64,000 bases of DNA from Bacteroidales bacterium M7 (GCA_001689515.1 LUJR01000009.1:279039-343038); one strand, 5' to 3'. Positions 43,836 through 53,423 are shown, numbered from the stretch's first letter. A program made the numbers and translations. The notes: generated by a model from the letters alone, not told the origin.

Positions 43836-44489
43836 TTACATCCCTGGGAAGCTGGCTTGCGAATCCGGGACAAACGACTGGTATGAATTATCACTGTAAT
43901 ATACAATAATGCTGACCACATGCTTGCCGTTGGGTGCCGTCGTGGAAGGTTGTGGCTGGGGTCGTGACATGTCTTCCTGATGGAAGGTGATGGTGCGGTC
44001 TGCGCCTTTTGCGTCTATATGGTCGGCAGTACGTGTATGCAGAGTTTCTAACGGTCCTGTCAGATCCGGGCGGCTGTCGGCTGTTGATGGGTTTTCGCTT
44101 AGCAGGCTTCCGTTGTCGTGCATCGGTTCGTTGTCAAGCATGAAGTCAAGCGGGAGTGACATGTCGCTATCCTCTGGAATTGGACTGTTGTTAAAGTCGC
44201 TGAGATTTTGATTTTCGCTGCCGTCTGATGTCTCGTGCGTGAAAACTGGATTTTCAGCAGTTTCGGATTTCCCTTCTACCATCTCACCTTCGCCAAACAT
44301 CAGCCACATGATGGATAGCTGAGGATATGCGTCATGTATCTTCGCGATGATTTCATCACGGACGGTCTTGTTGCGCCCGTTGAGGAGTTGCGACAGAGTG
44401 GGGCGTGGAATACCGCAGTTGTCGGCAAACTGTGTGACAGGAATGCCGAGATAATCAAGAAATAACTTGAGACGACTTACTATATCCAT
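43836..44489 (-). CDS. XRE-family HTH transcriptional regulator
   Basis: A 217-residue protein. Residues 1-65 are a lambda-repressor-like HTH (MDIVSRLKLFLDYLGIPVTQFADNCGI... TLSQLLNGRNKTVRDEIIAKI, then YPQLSIMWLMFGEGEM). The middle is acidic and low-complexity; the end (HVVSIIVYYSDNSYQSFVPD) is short and hydrophobic. A longer upstream frame exists, but ATG 44489 starts at the HTH and fits the promoter at 44524-44555. Probably autoregulates through nearby palindromes. Confidence 0.82.
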   Translation of the reverse strand: MDIVSRLKLFLDYLGIPVTQFADNCGIPRPTLSQLLNGRNKTVRDEIIAKIHDAYPQLSIMWLMFGEGEMVEGKSETAENPVFTHETSDGSENQNLSDFNNSPIPEDSDMSLPLDFMLDNEPMHDNGSLLSENPSTADSRPDLTGPLETLHTRTADHIDAKGADRTITFHQEDMSRPQPQPSTTAPNGKHVVSIIVYYSDNSYQSFVPDSQASFPGM

Positions 44490-44493
44490 AAAA

Positions 44494-44533
44494 GTTACAA
44501 TTACAAATTTAAATTGCGATGTGCAAATGTAAC
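44494..44533. promoter_or_regulatory. Putative operator in the leader of the XRE gene
   Basis: GTTACA ... TGTAAC arms 28 bases apart enclose AT-rich sequence with several CAAAT/ATTTG half-sites and overlap the -7 element of the promoter. Candidate site for autoregulation. Confidence 0.35.
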
Positions 44534-44555
44534 CATAATGTTTCAAAAATACAAA
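44524..44555 (-). promoter_or_regulatory. Bacteroidota-type promoter of the XRE gene
   Basis: Minus strand: TTTG (44552-44555), 20 bases, TACATTTG (44524-44531), a full consensus match about 35 bases from the chosen ATG. Confidence 0.72.
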
Positions 44556-45119
44556 TTTGATTTCAAACTGTAAAGATTTACGAATAATTTGGAAATGCAA
44601 ACCCAAACAGCTCGCAGATAGGATTTGCAAACCGCTTCTTCAACCTAAAATATGGTCTATGCTGGATAATTCCATAAAGGCAGAATCATATTTCGGCTAC
44701 ATCTGATATAGGGTGACAGATGTTATTAAAGTAATACATGAAGTATGGTATGTAAATAATTAAAATACAATATGTTAACTTGGGTTATATGCGCATGTCG
44801 CCCAAAGAGGGCTATTAGTGGTCGGAGATGGAACGATTTTATGAAACCAATACTTTAATATACTTAAGTAATGCGTTAATTATTAAGCGTATTAGTTTAT
44901 TGTTAAATTTCTTAAAAGGTGTTCGGATAGACCAAAATTTGTCCCTCTGGGTGGTATTAACAAACGCAATCGCAGAACAAACATCTGCAATCGGATTTGT
45001 AAAATGGCAGATGCAAGGCGATACAAAATGATACAAATGTGGATGTTTCAAAATGTAAACAGTAAATTCAATCGAACCATCATAGAGTACAGATGCAAAC
45101 ACAAGATATTGTAGTATGT

Positions 45120-45154
45120 GCATATGTAAACGTAAATACTTTGTTTACATATGC
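45120..45154. repeat. Perfect 12-bp inverted repeat
   Basis: GCATATGTAAAC and GTTTACATATGC separated by 11 bases. No T-tract follows, so an operator or structured leader is more likely than a terminator. Confidence 0.75.
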
Positions 45155-45186
45155 AGAAAAGTTGTGTTGTGTAAAATTTATTGTGT

Positions 45187-45204
45187 TTTGATTTGTAAAT
45201 CAAA
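45187..45204. promoter_or_regulatory. 18-bp palindrome, candidate operator
   Basis: TTTGATTT-GT-AAATCAAA, perfect arms of eight bases, about 80 bases upstream of the promoter of the gene at 45379. Confidence 0.45.
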
Positions 45205-45283
45205 TTTGGATATTTATATCTGGATTTGTGTTGGGTACATATATGTTTTGTTCTCGGAACGCATGGTTAAGATGTGTAGAAAC

Positions 45284-45315
45284 TTTGTTTTTTATTTAGC
45301 AGCAAACTATATTTC
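45284..45315 (+). promoter_or_regulatory. Bacteroidota-type promoter for the gene at 45379
   Basis: TTTG (45284-45287), 20 bases, TATATTTC (45308-45315; last base off consensus). The leader is about 60 bases. Confidence 0.55.
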
Positions 45316-45378
45316 CAAATAAGTTGTTAAATTTGCGCATTATATAATTATATCATCACATATCACGCTACAACTACT

Positions 45379-46263
45379 ATGGCAGAAACCGACAATACGA
45401 TGTCAGCCGCTGAGCTATTTGATCTCTCCTTGGAAATAGAAGGACTGTTATCATTGGCAGTCCGCCGGGAGGATATGGTTCCTTCGGAGGTATTCCAACT
45501 TCTCAGTGACAAAACAGCGAAGTTTGCCGACGGCATACAGGCTCTTGTTTCTCAGGCTGGAGGTACGGTATCTTCTGCAGTTTCGTCTCGCGCAGCGCAA
45601 GAACGTGAATTTGTTGCTTCATTGCCGAGTCTGCCGGGATTGTTTGATAGCGATGCTGCCCCTCAGATAGAGGAATGTGACAGTGTGAATGCTGGTGAAG
45701 GTTCTCCGTCAATGGTTGCCGAGGATGAATCTGCATATGACGTGACTGATAACGTTAAGGCTGATGTGGCTGTGCCATCTGATGAATGCCAGATGGATTT
45801 GAACCCCGCAGAATCTGATACAGATAAGGATGAGGACAACCATGTTGATGTGGCATCTTCGGCGATAGACTCTGCTGCCTCTGCAAGTGATTCAGATGCG
45901 TCTGTAATGGCAGAGTCGAAGATTGAAACAGAAGTGCTGCCAAAGGAGTGTAGCGCGTCAGCATCGTTGTTTGATGATGCGCAGCCCTCTGGTGTCAAGG
46001 ACGTAGTGACAGCTGCTTCCCGTCCGATGCGTCATGAACCCGGTGAGCTCAGACGCATGTTTACAGTCAATGACAAGTTCCGTTTCCGTCGTGAACTGTT
46101 CGGCAACAGTGACACCGAGTTTACAGACATCCTTAATCTTGTCGAGGCTATGCGCAATTATAATGAGGCAGAGGATTATTTCTACAATGATCTTGCCTGG
46201 GATGCAGAAGCCACGGAAGTGCAGGAGTTCATGGCTGTAGTCAATCGTTATTTCAACAAGTGA
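45379..46263 (+). CDS. Conserved hypothetical protein with acidic linker
   Basis: A 294-residue cytoplasmic protein. The N-terminal 75 residues are helical (SAAELFDLSLEIEGLLSLAV); residues 80-215 are acidic, Ser/Asp-rich and probably disordered; the C-terminal 70 residues (FTVNDKFRFRRELFGNSDTEF, then LVEAMRNYNEAEDYFYNDLAWD) form the most conserved-looking part, known to me only from uncharacterised Bacteroidales proteins next to rsmI. The stop overlaps a GTG in the rsmI frame but rsmI probably starts nine bases later. Confidence 0.78.
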   Translation: MAETDNTMSAAELFDLSLEIEGLLSLAVRREDMVPSEVFQLLSDKTAKFADGIQALVSQAGGTVSSAVSSRAAQEREFVASLPSLPGLFDSDAAPQIEECDSVNAGEGSPSMVAEDESAYDVTDNVKADVAVPSDECQMDLNPAESDTDKDEDNHVDVASSAIDSAASASDSDASVMAESKIETEVLPKECSASASLFDDAQPSGVKDVVTAASRPMRHEPGELRRMFTVNDKFRFRRELFGNSDTEFTDILNLVEAMRNYNEAEDYFYNDLAWDAEATEVQEFMAVVNRYFNK

Positions 46264-46271
46264 TCCGACCT

Positions 46272-47015
46272 ATGTCTGGAAAACTTTATATAGTACCTAC
46301 TCCCGTCGGCAATCTTGCCGACATGTCTCCGCGTGCTGTCGAAGTGCTTAAGGCTGCCGATGTAATCCTTGCTGAGGATACACGCACCAGCAAGGTGCTG
46401 ATGGATCACTTTGACATAACCACGCCGCTTGTCTCCCACCATAAATATAATGAGCATGACACCACAGATGGCGTCATCAGGCGCATAGAGGGCGGCGAGA
46501 CTGTGGCGCTTGTGTCGGATGCCGGCACTCCTGGCATAAGCGACCCGGGATTTTTATTGAGCCGGGCTGCCCGTAGCAAAGGGGTGGAAGTGGTGACATT
46601 GCCGGGTCCCACAGCTTTTGTGCCTGCGTTGGTCAACTCCGGGTTGCCATGTGACCGATTCACATTTGAGGGTTTCTTGCCGCCGAAGAAAGGGCGCAGG
46701 ACTCGTCTGGAAGAGATTGCAGCCGAACCTCGGACTGTCATCGTGTATGAATCGCCTCTGAAGCTTCTCAAGACTCTCGCAGACCTTGCCGAGGTATGTG
46801 GCGCTGACAGGGCTATCTCCGTATCGCGTGAGATATCGAAGCTCCATGAGCAGACCGTGCGAGGTACCATAGGCGATGTCATTGAGCATTTCACCATGAA
46901 CCAACCGCGCGGTGAGATGGTTATAATAATCAAAGGTAATGATGCCGCCGACGCCAAACGTGTGCATCGTAACAAATACAAGGATATCGATACAGAAATC
47001 ACAAATCAACATTAA
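46272..47015 (+). CDS. rsmI: 16S rRNA (cytidine1402-2'-O)-methyltransferase RsmI
   Basis: A 247-residue tetrapyrrole-methylase-fold enzyme that 2'-O-methylates C1402 of 16S rRNA. GKLYIVPTPVGNLADMSPRAV, LAEDTRTSKVLMDHF, VSDAGTPGISDPG and ESPLKLLKTL are its motif blocks. The ATG at 46272 gives the usual family start; an upstream GTG overlaps the previous stop. Co-directional with the hypothetical gene before it and the lipoprotein gene after it (four-base spacing). Confidence 0.95.
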   Translation: MSGKLYIVPTPVGNLADMSPRAVEVLKAADVILAEDTRTSKVLMDHFDITTPLVSHHKYNEHDTTDGVIRRIEGGETVALVSDAGTPGISDPGFLLSRAARSKGVEVVTLPGPTAFVPALVNSGLPCDRFTFEGFLPPKKGRRTRLEEIAAEPRTVIVYESPLKLLKTLADLAEVCGADRAISVSREISKLHEQTVRGTIGDVIEHFTMNQPRGEMVIIIKGNDAADAKRVHRNKYKDIDTEITNQH

Positions 47016-47019
47016 ATTT

Positions 47020-47874
47020 ATGAGAAAGATATGTTATCTGTCGGCAGTAGCCGCTATCGTCATGAGCATGGCTTCATGTGAAAATGGTAAGCTCAAAGAG
47101 CGTAATGAACAGCTCGAGGGCGATGTGCAGGGTCTTGTGGCAACACAGGATACCCTCCTCGGTCTGGTCAACGAACTCACTGACGGTATGAATGAGATCA
47201 AGCGTCTCGAAAACATCATTTCCACTCCGGGTGCCATAGGTGAGTCTTCGTCAAAGAAAGAGCAGATCCGCAATGATATGATGGCTATACAGCAGGCATT
47301 GCAGGTGCGCCGCCAGCGTCTTGACGAGCTCGAGCAGCAGCTTCAGAACAACAAGGGACAAAACTCCAAGCTTCTCAAGACTATAAGCTCCCTCAAAGAG
47401 CAGATTGCCAATCAGGAGCGCGAGATAGCTTCTATGCGTGACCAGCTTGCAGCTGCCAACATCCAGATTGCCGAACTCAACACTACGGTTGATTCACTCA
47501 ACACTACTGTGGCTACCGAACAGCGTGAGCGCGAAATCGCTCAGGAGACCAGCAACGCTCTTGCAGAGCAGCTCAACACCTGCTACTATGCTATCGGCAC
47601 AAAGAACGAGCTTAAGGACAACCACATTCTTGAGACTGGCTTCCTCCGCAAAACCAAAGTAATGGAAGGCGACTTCAACCAGGGCTATTTCACCAAGGCT
47701 GATAAGCGAACTCTCACTCAGATTCCTCTCAATGCCAAGAAGGGTGAGGTAATGACAAAGCAGCCCAAAGACAGCTATACCATCACCGATGTCAACGGTG
47801 CTGCCGTGCTCAACATCACCAATCCTGAGAAATTCTGGAGCATGAGCAACTTCCTGGTAGTGAAGGTTGATTAA
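47020..47874 (+). CDS. Coiled-coil lipoprotein
   Basis: A 284-residue protein. MRKICYLSAVAAIVMSMASC is a lipoprotein signal peptide with lipobox MASC. Residues about 25-185 form a long coiled coil (repeated Gln/Glu/Leu heptads such as RRQRLDELEQQLQNN and LKEQIANQEREIASMRDQL). The last 80 residues (HILETGFLRKTKVMEGDFNQ, FTKADKRTLTQIPLN) are a compact conserved domain. No signs of proline-rich or wall-binding motifs. A periplasmic spacer or envelope-tethering role is inferred. Confidence 0.8.
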   Translation: MRKICYLSAVAAIVMSMASCENGKLKERNEQLEGDVQGLVATQDTLLGLVNELTDGMNEIKRLENIISTPGAIGESSSKKEQIRNDMMAIQQALQVRRQRLDELEQQLQNNKGQNSKLLKTISSLKEQIANQEREIASMRDQLAAANIQIAELNTTVDSLNTTVATEQREREIAQETSNALAEQLNTCYYAIGTKNELKDNHILETGFLRKTKVMEGDFNQGYFTKADKRTLTQIPLNAKKGEVMTKQPKDSYTITDVNGAAVLNITNPEKFWSMSNFLVVKVD

Positions 47875-47906
47875 TCAAGATTAAAAGACTATACGTATAA
47901 ATACAG

Positions 47907-49751
47907 TTGACAAAACTTGAACTTCTTGCACCGGCGCGTAATGCTGAGATAGCCATCGAGGCTGTCAGGCATGGCGCCGATGCTGTGTATATAGGAGCGC
48001 CATCACATGGCGCGAGAGCTAATGCTACCAACCCGCTTGATGATATCCGGCGGGTTGTGGCGTTTGCGCATCCCTACAGGGCGCGTGTCTATGTGACTCT
48101 CAATACCCTCGTTTACGATGATGAGCTGGCTTCTGTCCGTGACCTCGTATGCCGGTTGTACGACATAGGTGTAGATGCGCTGATAGTCCAGGACATGTCG
48201 TTGCTGGAGATGGATATTCCACCTATAGCTCTGCATGCCAGCACCCAGTGTGACATCCGCACTCCCGAGAAAGCCCGATTTCTCGCCGCTGCCGGGTTTT
48301 CGCAGCTCGTGTTGCCGCGTGAACTCACATTGGCTGAAATACAAGCCATACATGATACGGTAGATGTACCGCTTGAGGCTTTTGTTCATGGTGCGCTCTG
48401 TGTCAGCTACAGTGGAGACTGCCGCGCGAGCCTCCTCGCCACTGGGCGCAGCGCCAACCGTGGCGAGTGTGCTCAGATGTGCCGTCTGCCCTATGACCTG
48501 ATTGATGGAAAGGGTAGGCGTGTATTGCGAGGCAAGCATCTGCTGTCATTGCGTGACATGAACCGCAGCCTATATCTCGGAGAGATGGCTGCCGCAGGTA
48601 TATCATCGTTTAAGATAGAGGGTCGACTGAAAGATGTCGCGTACGTCAAGGAGACTGTGGCGTATTATTCGCGGCTGATTGAGGAACTCGTGGAGAGCAA
48701 TCCCGAGCGGTATGTCCGCGCATCTTGCGGCAGGTCACAAGTGTCTTTTGCGCCAGATCCGACCAAAGCGTTTAATCGTGGCTTCTCTGACTATTTTATA
48801 TCGACATCTCAGCCAGCAGCAGGAAGCATGGTCAATCTTGACACCCCTAAGTCCGTAGGACGTCCTGTCGCCACCGTAGGTGTGGCGTCACGGGGAAGCC
48901 GTATTACTGTCAAGGCTGATATGCCGCTCCATAATGGTGATGGTCTCGGATACTATGACCGTAATGGAGAATTGCAGGGGTTCCGTGTCAATAGGGTAGA
49001 CGGGTCTACTGTTTTCGCGGCATCGCCGGTAGATGTCCCTAAGGGAACAATCCTCTACCGTAGCCGTGACATAGAGCATGACAGACAGCTTGCGGGCGAC
49101 ACAGCGACACGAAAGATAGATTTGCATGTCAGGCTACGCTCTGTAGGGGCTGACCGCCTTGTAGCGGATGCCGTAGATGCTCGAGGATGCCATGTGAGCG
49201 TTGCCGTTGACTGTGATTTGCAGCAAGCGCGTACGCCTCAGGCAATGCGTCACCAAGCCGAACTGTCAAAAATGGGCGATTCTGTGTATAAAGCTGTTGC
49301 AATAACTGACGATATACCCGATGTATTCATAGCAGCCTCAGTATTGAGTGCATTGCGCAGAGATTTGATGGAGGCACTTGATCGTTGCGCCCAGGCTACA
49401 TACCCCTATGATTACCGTCGCAGTGACAATGGTAGCAGCTGTTTTAAGCCGATGCTCAGGTCAGAAGACAATGTAGCCAACAGGTTGGCGCAACGTTTCT
49501 ACGAACGTCACGGAGCGCATGTCGGCTCTCGTGCACTTGAGGTTGCTGACAGGACCATGTTGAAGGAGCCTGTCAGAGTCATGACTACACGCTATTGCAT
49601 CCGCCGTGAACTGGGAGCATGCCTGAAAACTCCCGATGCTAAGAATCTTGTCGGTCCATTAGCGATAGATGGGCGCGAAATACGTTTCGACCTTGATTTT
49701 GACTGCAAGGCATGCCGTATGAACGTCATCTATACACCGAATAGAAGATAA
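47907..49751 (+). CDS. U32 family protein (RlhA/TrhP-like hydroxylase family)
   Basis: A 614-residue protein of the U32 'peptidase' family; characterised members act in RNA hydroxylation (RlhA on 23S rRNA, TrhP on tRNA) rather than proteolysis. LELLAPARNAEIAIEAVRHGADAVYIGAP is the family start; CVSYSGDCRASLLATG and RGECAQMCRLPY contribute the Cys residues proposed to bind iron-sulfur; SFKIEGRLKD follows. The start is TTG at 47907, since no ATG fits the family N-terminus. The second half matches the accessory region of the long members. Confidence 0.87.
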   Translation: MTKLELLAPARNAEIAIEAVRHGADAVYIGAPSHGARANATNPLDDIRRVVAFAHPYRARVYVTLNTLVYDDELASVRDLVCRLYDIGVDALIVQDMSLLEMDIPPIALHASTQCDIRTPEKARFLAAAGFSQLVLPRELTLAEIQAIHDTVDVPLEAFVHGALCVSYSGDCRASLLATGRSANRGECAQMCRLPYDLIDGKGRRVLRGKHLLSLRDMNRSLYLGEMAAAGISSFKIEGRLKDVAYVKETVAYYSRLIEELVESNPERYVRASCGRSQVSFAPDPTKAFNRGFSDYFISTSQPAAGSMVNLDTPKSVGRPVATVGVASRGSRITVKADMPLHNGDGLGYYDRNGELQGFRVNRVDGSTVFAASPVDVPKGTILYRSRDIEHDRQLAGDTATRKIDLHVRLRSVGADRLVADAVDARGCHVSVAVDCDLQQARTPQAMRHQAELSKMGDSVYKAVAITDDIPDVFIAASVLSALRRDLMEALDRCAQATYPYDYRRSDNGSSCFKPMLRSEDNVANRLAQRFYERHGAHVGSRALEVADRTMLKEPVRVMTTRYCIRRELGACLKTPDAKNLVGPLAIDGREIRFDLDFDCKACRMNVIYTPNRR

Positions 49752-49815
49752 GAGGCATACAGCCGTTTTTTCCATCAATCCTACGTGGTATGAAGGAAAT
49801 GTGGGGAAAAATCAT

Positions 49816-49823
49816 TACATTTG
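49816..49823 (+). promoter_or_regulatory. Candidate -7 element and leader hairpin for galE
   Basis: TACATTTG matches the -7 consensus, but no TTTG lies at the right distance. The predicted leader contains the hairpin CCCGATG-ctcgc-CATCGGG (49837-49855) just before the galE ATG. Confidence 0.4.
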
Positions 49824-49876
49824 CAGTGTAGCATACCCGATGCTCGCCATCGGGTTGTATAATCATTTGCGGCATA

Positions 49877-50926
49877 ATGAACGATACACCTTCGAAACCA
49901 CGAATACTTGTTGCCGGTGGCACTGGATATATCGGGAGCCATACGGCGGTAGAACTGATGCAGTCCGGCTACGCGGTCACCATCATCGATGATCTGTCAA
50001 ACAGCAGTGCATCTGTCATTGACGGTATAGCTGCGATAACGGGGACGCGCCCTGATTTCGTAAAAGGCGACTGCGCGGATATCAATGTCGTTGACCGGGT
50101 ATTTTCTGATTACCCCGACATCAAGGCTGTAATCAATTTCGCTGCATTTAAAGCGGTAGGCGAATCAGTGCAACGTCCTTTATGTTATTACCGCAATAAT
50201 CTCAACATCATAATCAATCTGCTTGATTCCATGACACGACATGGAGTCAAAGGCTTCGTGTTCTCATCATCATGCACTGTATATGGTCAGCCTGACGAGA
50301 ATCCTGTGACAGAAAACTCTCCTGTCAAGAAGGCACTGTCGCCCTATGGCAATACCAAGCAGATAGCAGAGGAAATAATCACAGATGCGATAACATCCGG
50401 AGCTTCATTGGATGCAGTCATCCTGCGTTACTTCAACCCAGTAGGCGCACATCCGTCATCGCTGATAGGGGAGATGCCCAACGGCGTACCCCTCAATCTT
50501 GTGCCGTATCTGACTCAGACAGCCATGGGCATCCGCAAGGAGCTTAGCGTTTTTGGCGATGATTACGATACGCCTGACGGAACCTGTATCCGCGACTATA
50601 TCGACATCACTGATCTCGCCAAGGCTCATGTCTATGCTGTCGACCGTATATTGAGCGGTAGCATGGATGCCCCCGTAGAGGTGTTCAACGTAGGTACTGG
50701 CAACGGTGTGTCGGTGCGTCAGCTTATCGACACATTCGAGACAGCTACAGGTGTCAAGGTGCCTCATCGTATAGCTCCGAGGCGAGCCGGCGACATCGCC
50801 AAGGTATGGGCGGAGCCGAGTAAAGCCAACAATATACTCGGCTGGCGTGCTACAGTGCCTCTGTCCGAAACTTTGCTCAATGCCTGGAAGTGGCAGGTAG
50901 CTCTTAGAGACCGAGGCATACAATAA
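49877..50926 (+). CDS. galE: UDP-glucose 4-epimerase
   Basis: A 349-residue SDR enzyme interconverting UDP-glucose and UDP-galactose. VAGGTGYIGSHTAVELM binds NAD; SSSCTVYG and YGNTK form the catalytic triad; RYFNPVGAHPS and DGTCIRDYIDI are GalE-specific. It is outside the polysaccharide locus, but its product could feed it (the GT8 and galactofuranosyltransferase-like enzymes). Second start ATG not needed; MNDTPSKPRI is a slightly long N-terminus. Confidence 0.94.
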   Translation: MNDTPSKPRILVAGGTGYIGSHTAVELMQSGYAVTIIDDLSNSSASVIDGIAAITGTRPDFVKGDCADINVVDRVFSDYPDIKAVINFAAFKAVGESVQRPLCYYRNNLNIIINLLDSMTRHGVKGFVFSSSCTVYGQPDENPVTENSPVKKALSPYGNTKQIAEEIITDAITSGASLDAVILRYFNPVGAHPSSLIGEMPNGVPLNLVPYLTQTAMGIRKELSVFGDDYDTPDGTCIRDYIDITDLAKAHVYAVDRILSGSMDAPVEVFNVGTGNGVSVRQLIDTFETATGVKVPHRIAPRRAGDIAKVWAEPSKANNILGWRATVPLSETLLNAWKWQVALRDRGIQ

Positions 50927-50979
50927 TAATTCATATAACCAATCGAACGATACACCTATTCCATACATCAAGACCTATA

Positions 50980-52290
50980 GTGAAACGACCCTTTATAATC
51001 CTCGCTCTCATAGCGGCAGTCGCCGATGGCATGACTGCCCAGACTACATATGAGGAGGTTGCTGCCGACCTTGACAAGAGCGGTGGTGTCTATTATGCTT
51101 ATCCTGTTACCAAGAGTTGCAATACACCTGTACCTGCTGGCTATGAACCGTTTTATATCAGCCATTTCAGTCGTCATGGATCACGTTATCTGATATCTGA
51201 CGAGGATCTTGATAGGGTTGTGGAAGTGTTTGACAAAGCCCATGCTGCTGGAGCGCTTACTCCCCTCGGTGAGGAGGTGCGAAGCAAACTTTTATCGTTT
51301 CAGGTAGAGATGAAAGGTCGTGGCGGCGAGCTGACCCCCCTTGGCGAGCGTCAGCACCGGGCTATTGCAGGGCGCATGTACGAGGCAAACCCTGGCGTTT
51401 TTACCGATGATGCCGTGATTACTGCGGTCTCAACCCCGGTGATGAGATGCGCCTACAGTATGATGGCTTTCACAGAGGCTCTCAAAGAGCGCAATCCGCG
51501 TCTGTCAATACCACGTGAGTCAAGTAACCGTCATCTGGCATACCTCAATTATCATTCACCTGAGTCCAATGAGTTCCATTCAGAGTCAAACAAGGCTTTG
51601 AAACAGCCTTTGCGCGATTTCAAAGCTAAGATGACCAGACCTGACCGACTCATGGGTACGCTGTTCAGCGATAAAGAATATCTGAAGAAGCAGGTTGATG
51701 CCCCGGAACTGATGTGGGGACTCTATTGGGCTGCCTCTGATTTGCAGAACACTGAGCAGGGGACATCGCTCTACGAGATATTCACCCCTCAGGAGCTTTT
51801 TGACCTCTGGCAGGTGCCTAATTATGATTTTTACATCCATAATACTTCCTATCCCAAGAGCCGTGGTCTGCATGTCGACAATGCAAACCGCTTGTTGACC
51901 AACATTATTGATACGGCACAAGATTACGTATCTAACAACCGCAAGGGTGCCACACTCCGTTTTGCCCATGATGGCAACCTGATACCTTTGGCGGCGAGGA
52001 TGATGATAGAAGATACCTATGGCATGGAAAATCGTCCCGACAGCCTGTATAAGTCATGGGCTAACTTCAAGGTGTCGCCCATGGCTGGCAATATCCAGAT
52101 CATACTGTATCGCAATCCATCGGATGCCAACGCTCCCGTAATAGTGAAGGTGATGCTCAACGAGCGTGAGGTCAGAGTCCCTGCGCCTACTGACATGTTC
52201 CCCTTCTATCGTTGGGATGATCTTAAAGCCCATCTGGTCAAGATGACCGAGACGCCTTTTGACACATTGGTGCCTGACCATCTGAAATAG
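50980..52290 (+). CDS. Secreted histidine acid phosphatase (MINPP/phytase-like)
   Basis: A 436-residue histidine-clade-2 phosphatase. The GTG at 50980 yields the signal peptide MKRPFIILALIAAVADGMTA. HFSRHGSRY carries the nucleophilic His of the RHGxR motif; FAHDGNLIP holds the HD proton-donor motif. Bacteroidota members include inositol-polyphosphate phosphatases (MINPP), so phytate or a related phosphate ester is a plausible periplasmic or secreted substrate. Stand-alone gene between galE and serC. Confidence 0.85.
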   Translation: MKRPFIILALIAAVADGMTAQTTYEEVAADLDKSGGVYYAYPVTKSCNTPVPAGYEPFYISHFSRHGSRYLISDEDLDRVVEVFDKAHAAGALTPLGEEVRSKLLSFQVEMKGRGGELTPLGERQHRAIAGRMYEANPGVFTDDAVITAVSTPVMRCAYSMMAFTEALKERNPRLSIPRESSNRHLAYLNYHSPESNEFHSESNKALKQPLRDFKAKMTRPDRLMGTLFSDKEYLKKQVDAPELMWGLYWAASDLQNTEQGTSLYEIFTPQELFDLWQVPNYDFYIHNTSYPKSRGLHVDNANRLLTNIIDTAQDYVSNNRKGATLRFAHDGNLIPLAARMMIEDTYGMENRPDSLYKSWANFKVSPMAGNIQIILYRNPSDANAPVIVKVMLNEREVRVPAPTDMFPFYRWDDLKAHLVKMTETPFDTLVPDHLK

Positions 52291-52352
52291 AAATATCCAA
52301 GCAATAACTAATATACCATATAATTTATCTACATTCATTAACCAGTAACGTT

Positions 52353-53423
52353 ATGAAGAAACATAACTTCTATGCAGGTCCCTCAATTCTGAGCCCCTAC
52401 ACAATCAAGAACACAGCTGACGCTATTCTCGATTTTGCTAACACCGGACTTTCTATCCTGGAAGTATCGCACCGCAGCAAGGAGTTTCAGGCAGTGATTG
52501 ACGAGGCTTCTGATCTCGTGAAGGAGCTCCTCGAGATTCCTGAGGGTTATCATGTGCTATTCCTCGGTGGAGGTGCAAGCATGCAGTTCTGCATGGTACC
52601 CTACAATCTGTTGAACACCAAGGCTGCTTACCTGCAGACCGGCACATGGGCTACCAATGCCATCAAGGAAGCTCGCCTCTTCGGTGAAGTCGATGTAGTG
52701 GCTTCCTCTGAAGATGCCAATTTCTCTTACATCCCCAAAGGCTTCACCGTGCCTGAAGATGTGGACTATTTCCACTACACATCCAACAACACCATCTACG
52801 GTACAGAAATCCGTAAGGATCCCGATGTCAAGGCTCGTCTGGTCTGCGACATGTCAAGCGATATATTCTCACGTCCCATTGATGTGGCGAAATATGATGT
52901 CATCTACGCCGGCGCGCAGAAGAATCTCGCACCTGCTGGCGTGACTATCGCCATCGTGCGTGAGGATGCTCTCGGCAAGGTTAGCCGTGCCATCCCCACT
53001 ATGCTTGACTATCGCACACATATCAAGAAGGGTTCTATGTTCAATACACCCCCTGTACTTCCTATCTTCTCTGCTCTCCAGACCCTCCGTTACTATAAGG
53101 AACTGGGCGGCATCAAGGCTATCGAGAAGATGGACCTCCAGAAGGCAGAGACGCTATATGAGGCTATCGATGCCAGCAAGATGTTTACCGGTACAGTGAC
53201 CGATCCTGCTGACCGCTCTATCATGAACGTCTGCTTCGTGATGACTCCCGAATACAAGGAGCTTGAGAAGGACTTCGTGGACTTCGCTTCAAGCAGGGGC
53301 ATCGTAGGCATCAAGGGTCACCGTTCTGTTGGCGGTTTCCGTGCTTCACTCTACAATGCGCTTCCCCTTGAGAGCGTCAATGTCCTCGTTGACACCATGA
53401 AGGAGTTCGAGGCACAGCATTGA
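52353..53423 (+). CDS. serC: Phosphoserine aminotransferase
   Basis: A 356-residue PLP enzyme converting 3-phosphohydroxypyruvate to phosphoserine. KKHNFYAGPSILSPYTIKNTA is the SerC start; LGGGASMQFCMVPYNLL, HYTSNNTIYGTEI, and YAGAQKNLAPAGV with the PLP-binding Lys follow; GHRSVGGFRASLYNALP is the C-terminal substrate-binding block. Paired with serA, from which it is separated by a composite repeat. Confidence 0.96.
   Translation: MKKHNFYAGPSILSPYTIKNTADAILDFANTGLSILEVSHRSKEFQAVIDEASDLVKELLEIPEGYHVLFLGGGASMQFCMVPYNLLNTKAAYLQTGTWATNAIKEARLFGEVDVVASSEDANFSYIPKGFTVPEDVDYFHYTSNNTIYGTEIRKDPDVKARLVCDMSSDIFSRPIDVAKYDVIYAGAQKNLAPAGVTIAIVREDALGKVSRAIPTMLDYRTHIKKGSMFNTPPVLPIFSALQTLRYYKELGGIKAIEKMDLQKAETLYEAIDASKMFTGTVTDPADRSIMNVCFVMTPEYKELEKDFVDFASSRGIVGIKGHRSVGGFRASLYNALPLESVNVLVDTMKEFEAQH

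Larger units (their letters stand above)
44556..45283. other. AT-rich 0.7-kb non-coding stretch with palindromes
   Basis: No convincing gene. The DNA is clearly more A+T rich than the surrounding genes and rich in ATACAAA/TTTGTAT-type words, including the near-direct repeat GATACAAAATGATACAAATG at about 45019-45038. Two palindromes lie at 45120-45154 and 45187-45204. TTTGATTT, the half-site of the second, also occurs at 44556-44563 next to the XRE promoter. Confidence 0.6.

Noticed and set aside
44828..45031. 67-codon frame MERFYETNT... in the AT island
   Set aside because: A+T-rich chance frame with no promoter fit, no homologous pattern and no ribosome-binding context.
44556..45283. AT-rich island as chromosomal replication origin
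   Set aside because: No DnaA-box cluster (TTATNCACA) was seen and no dnaA, dnaN or similar neighbour is present.
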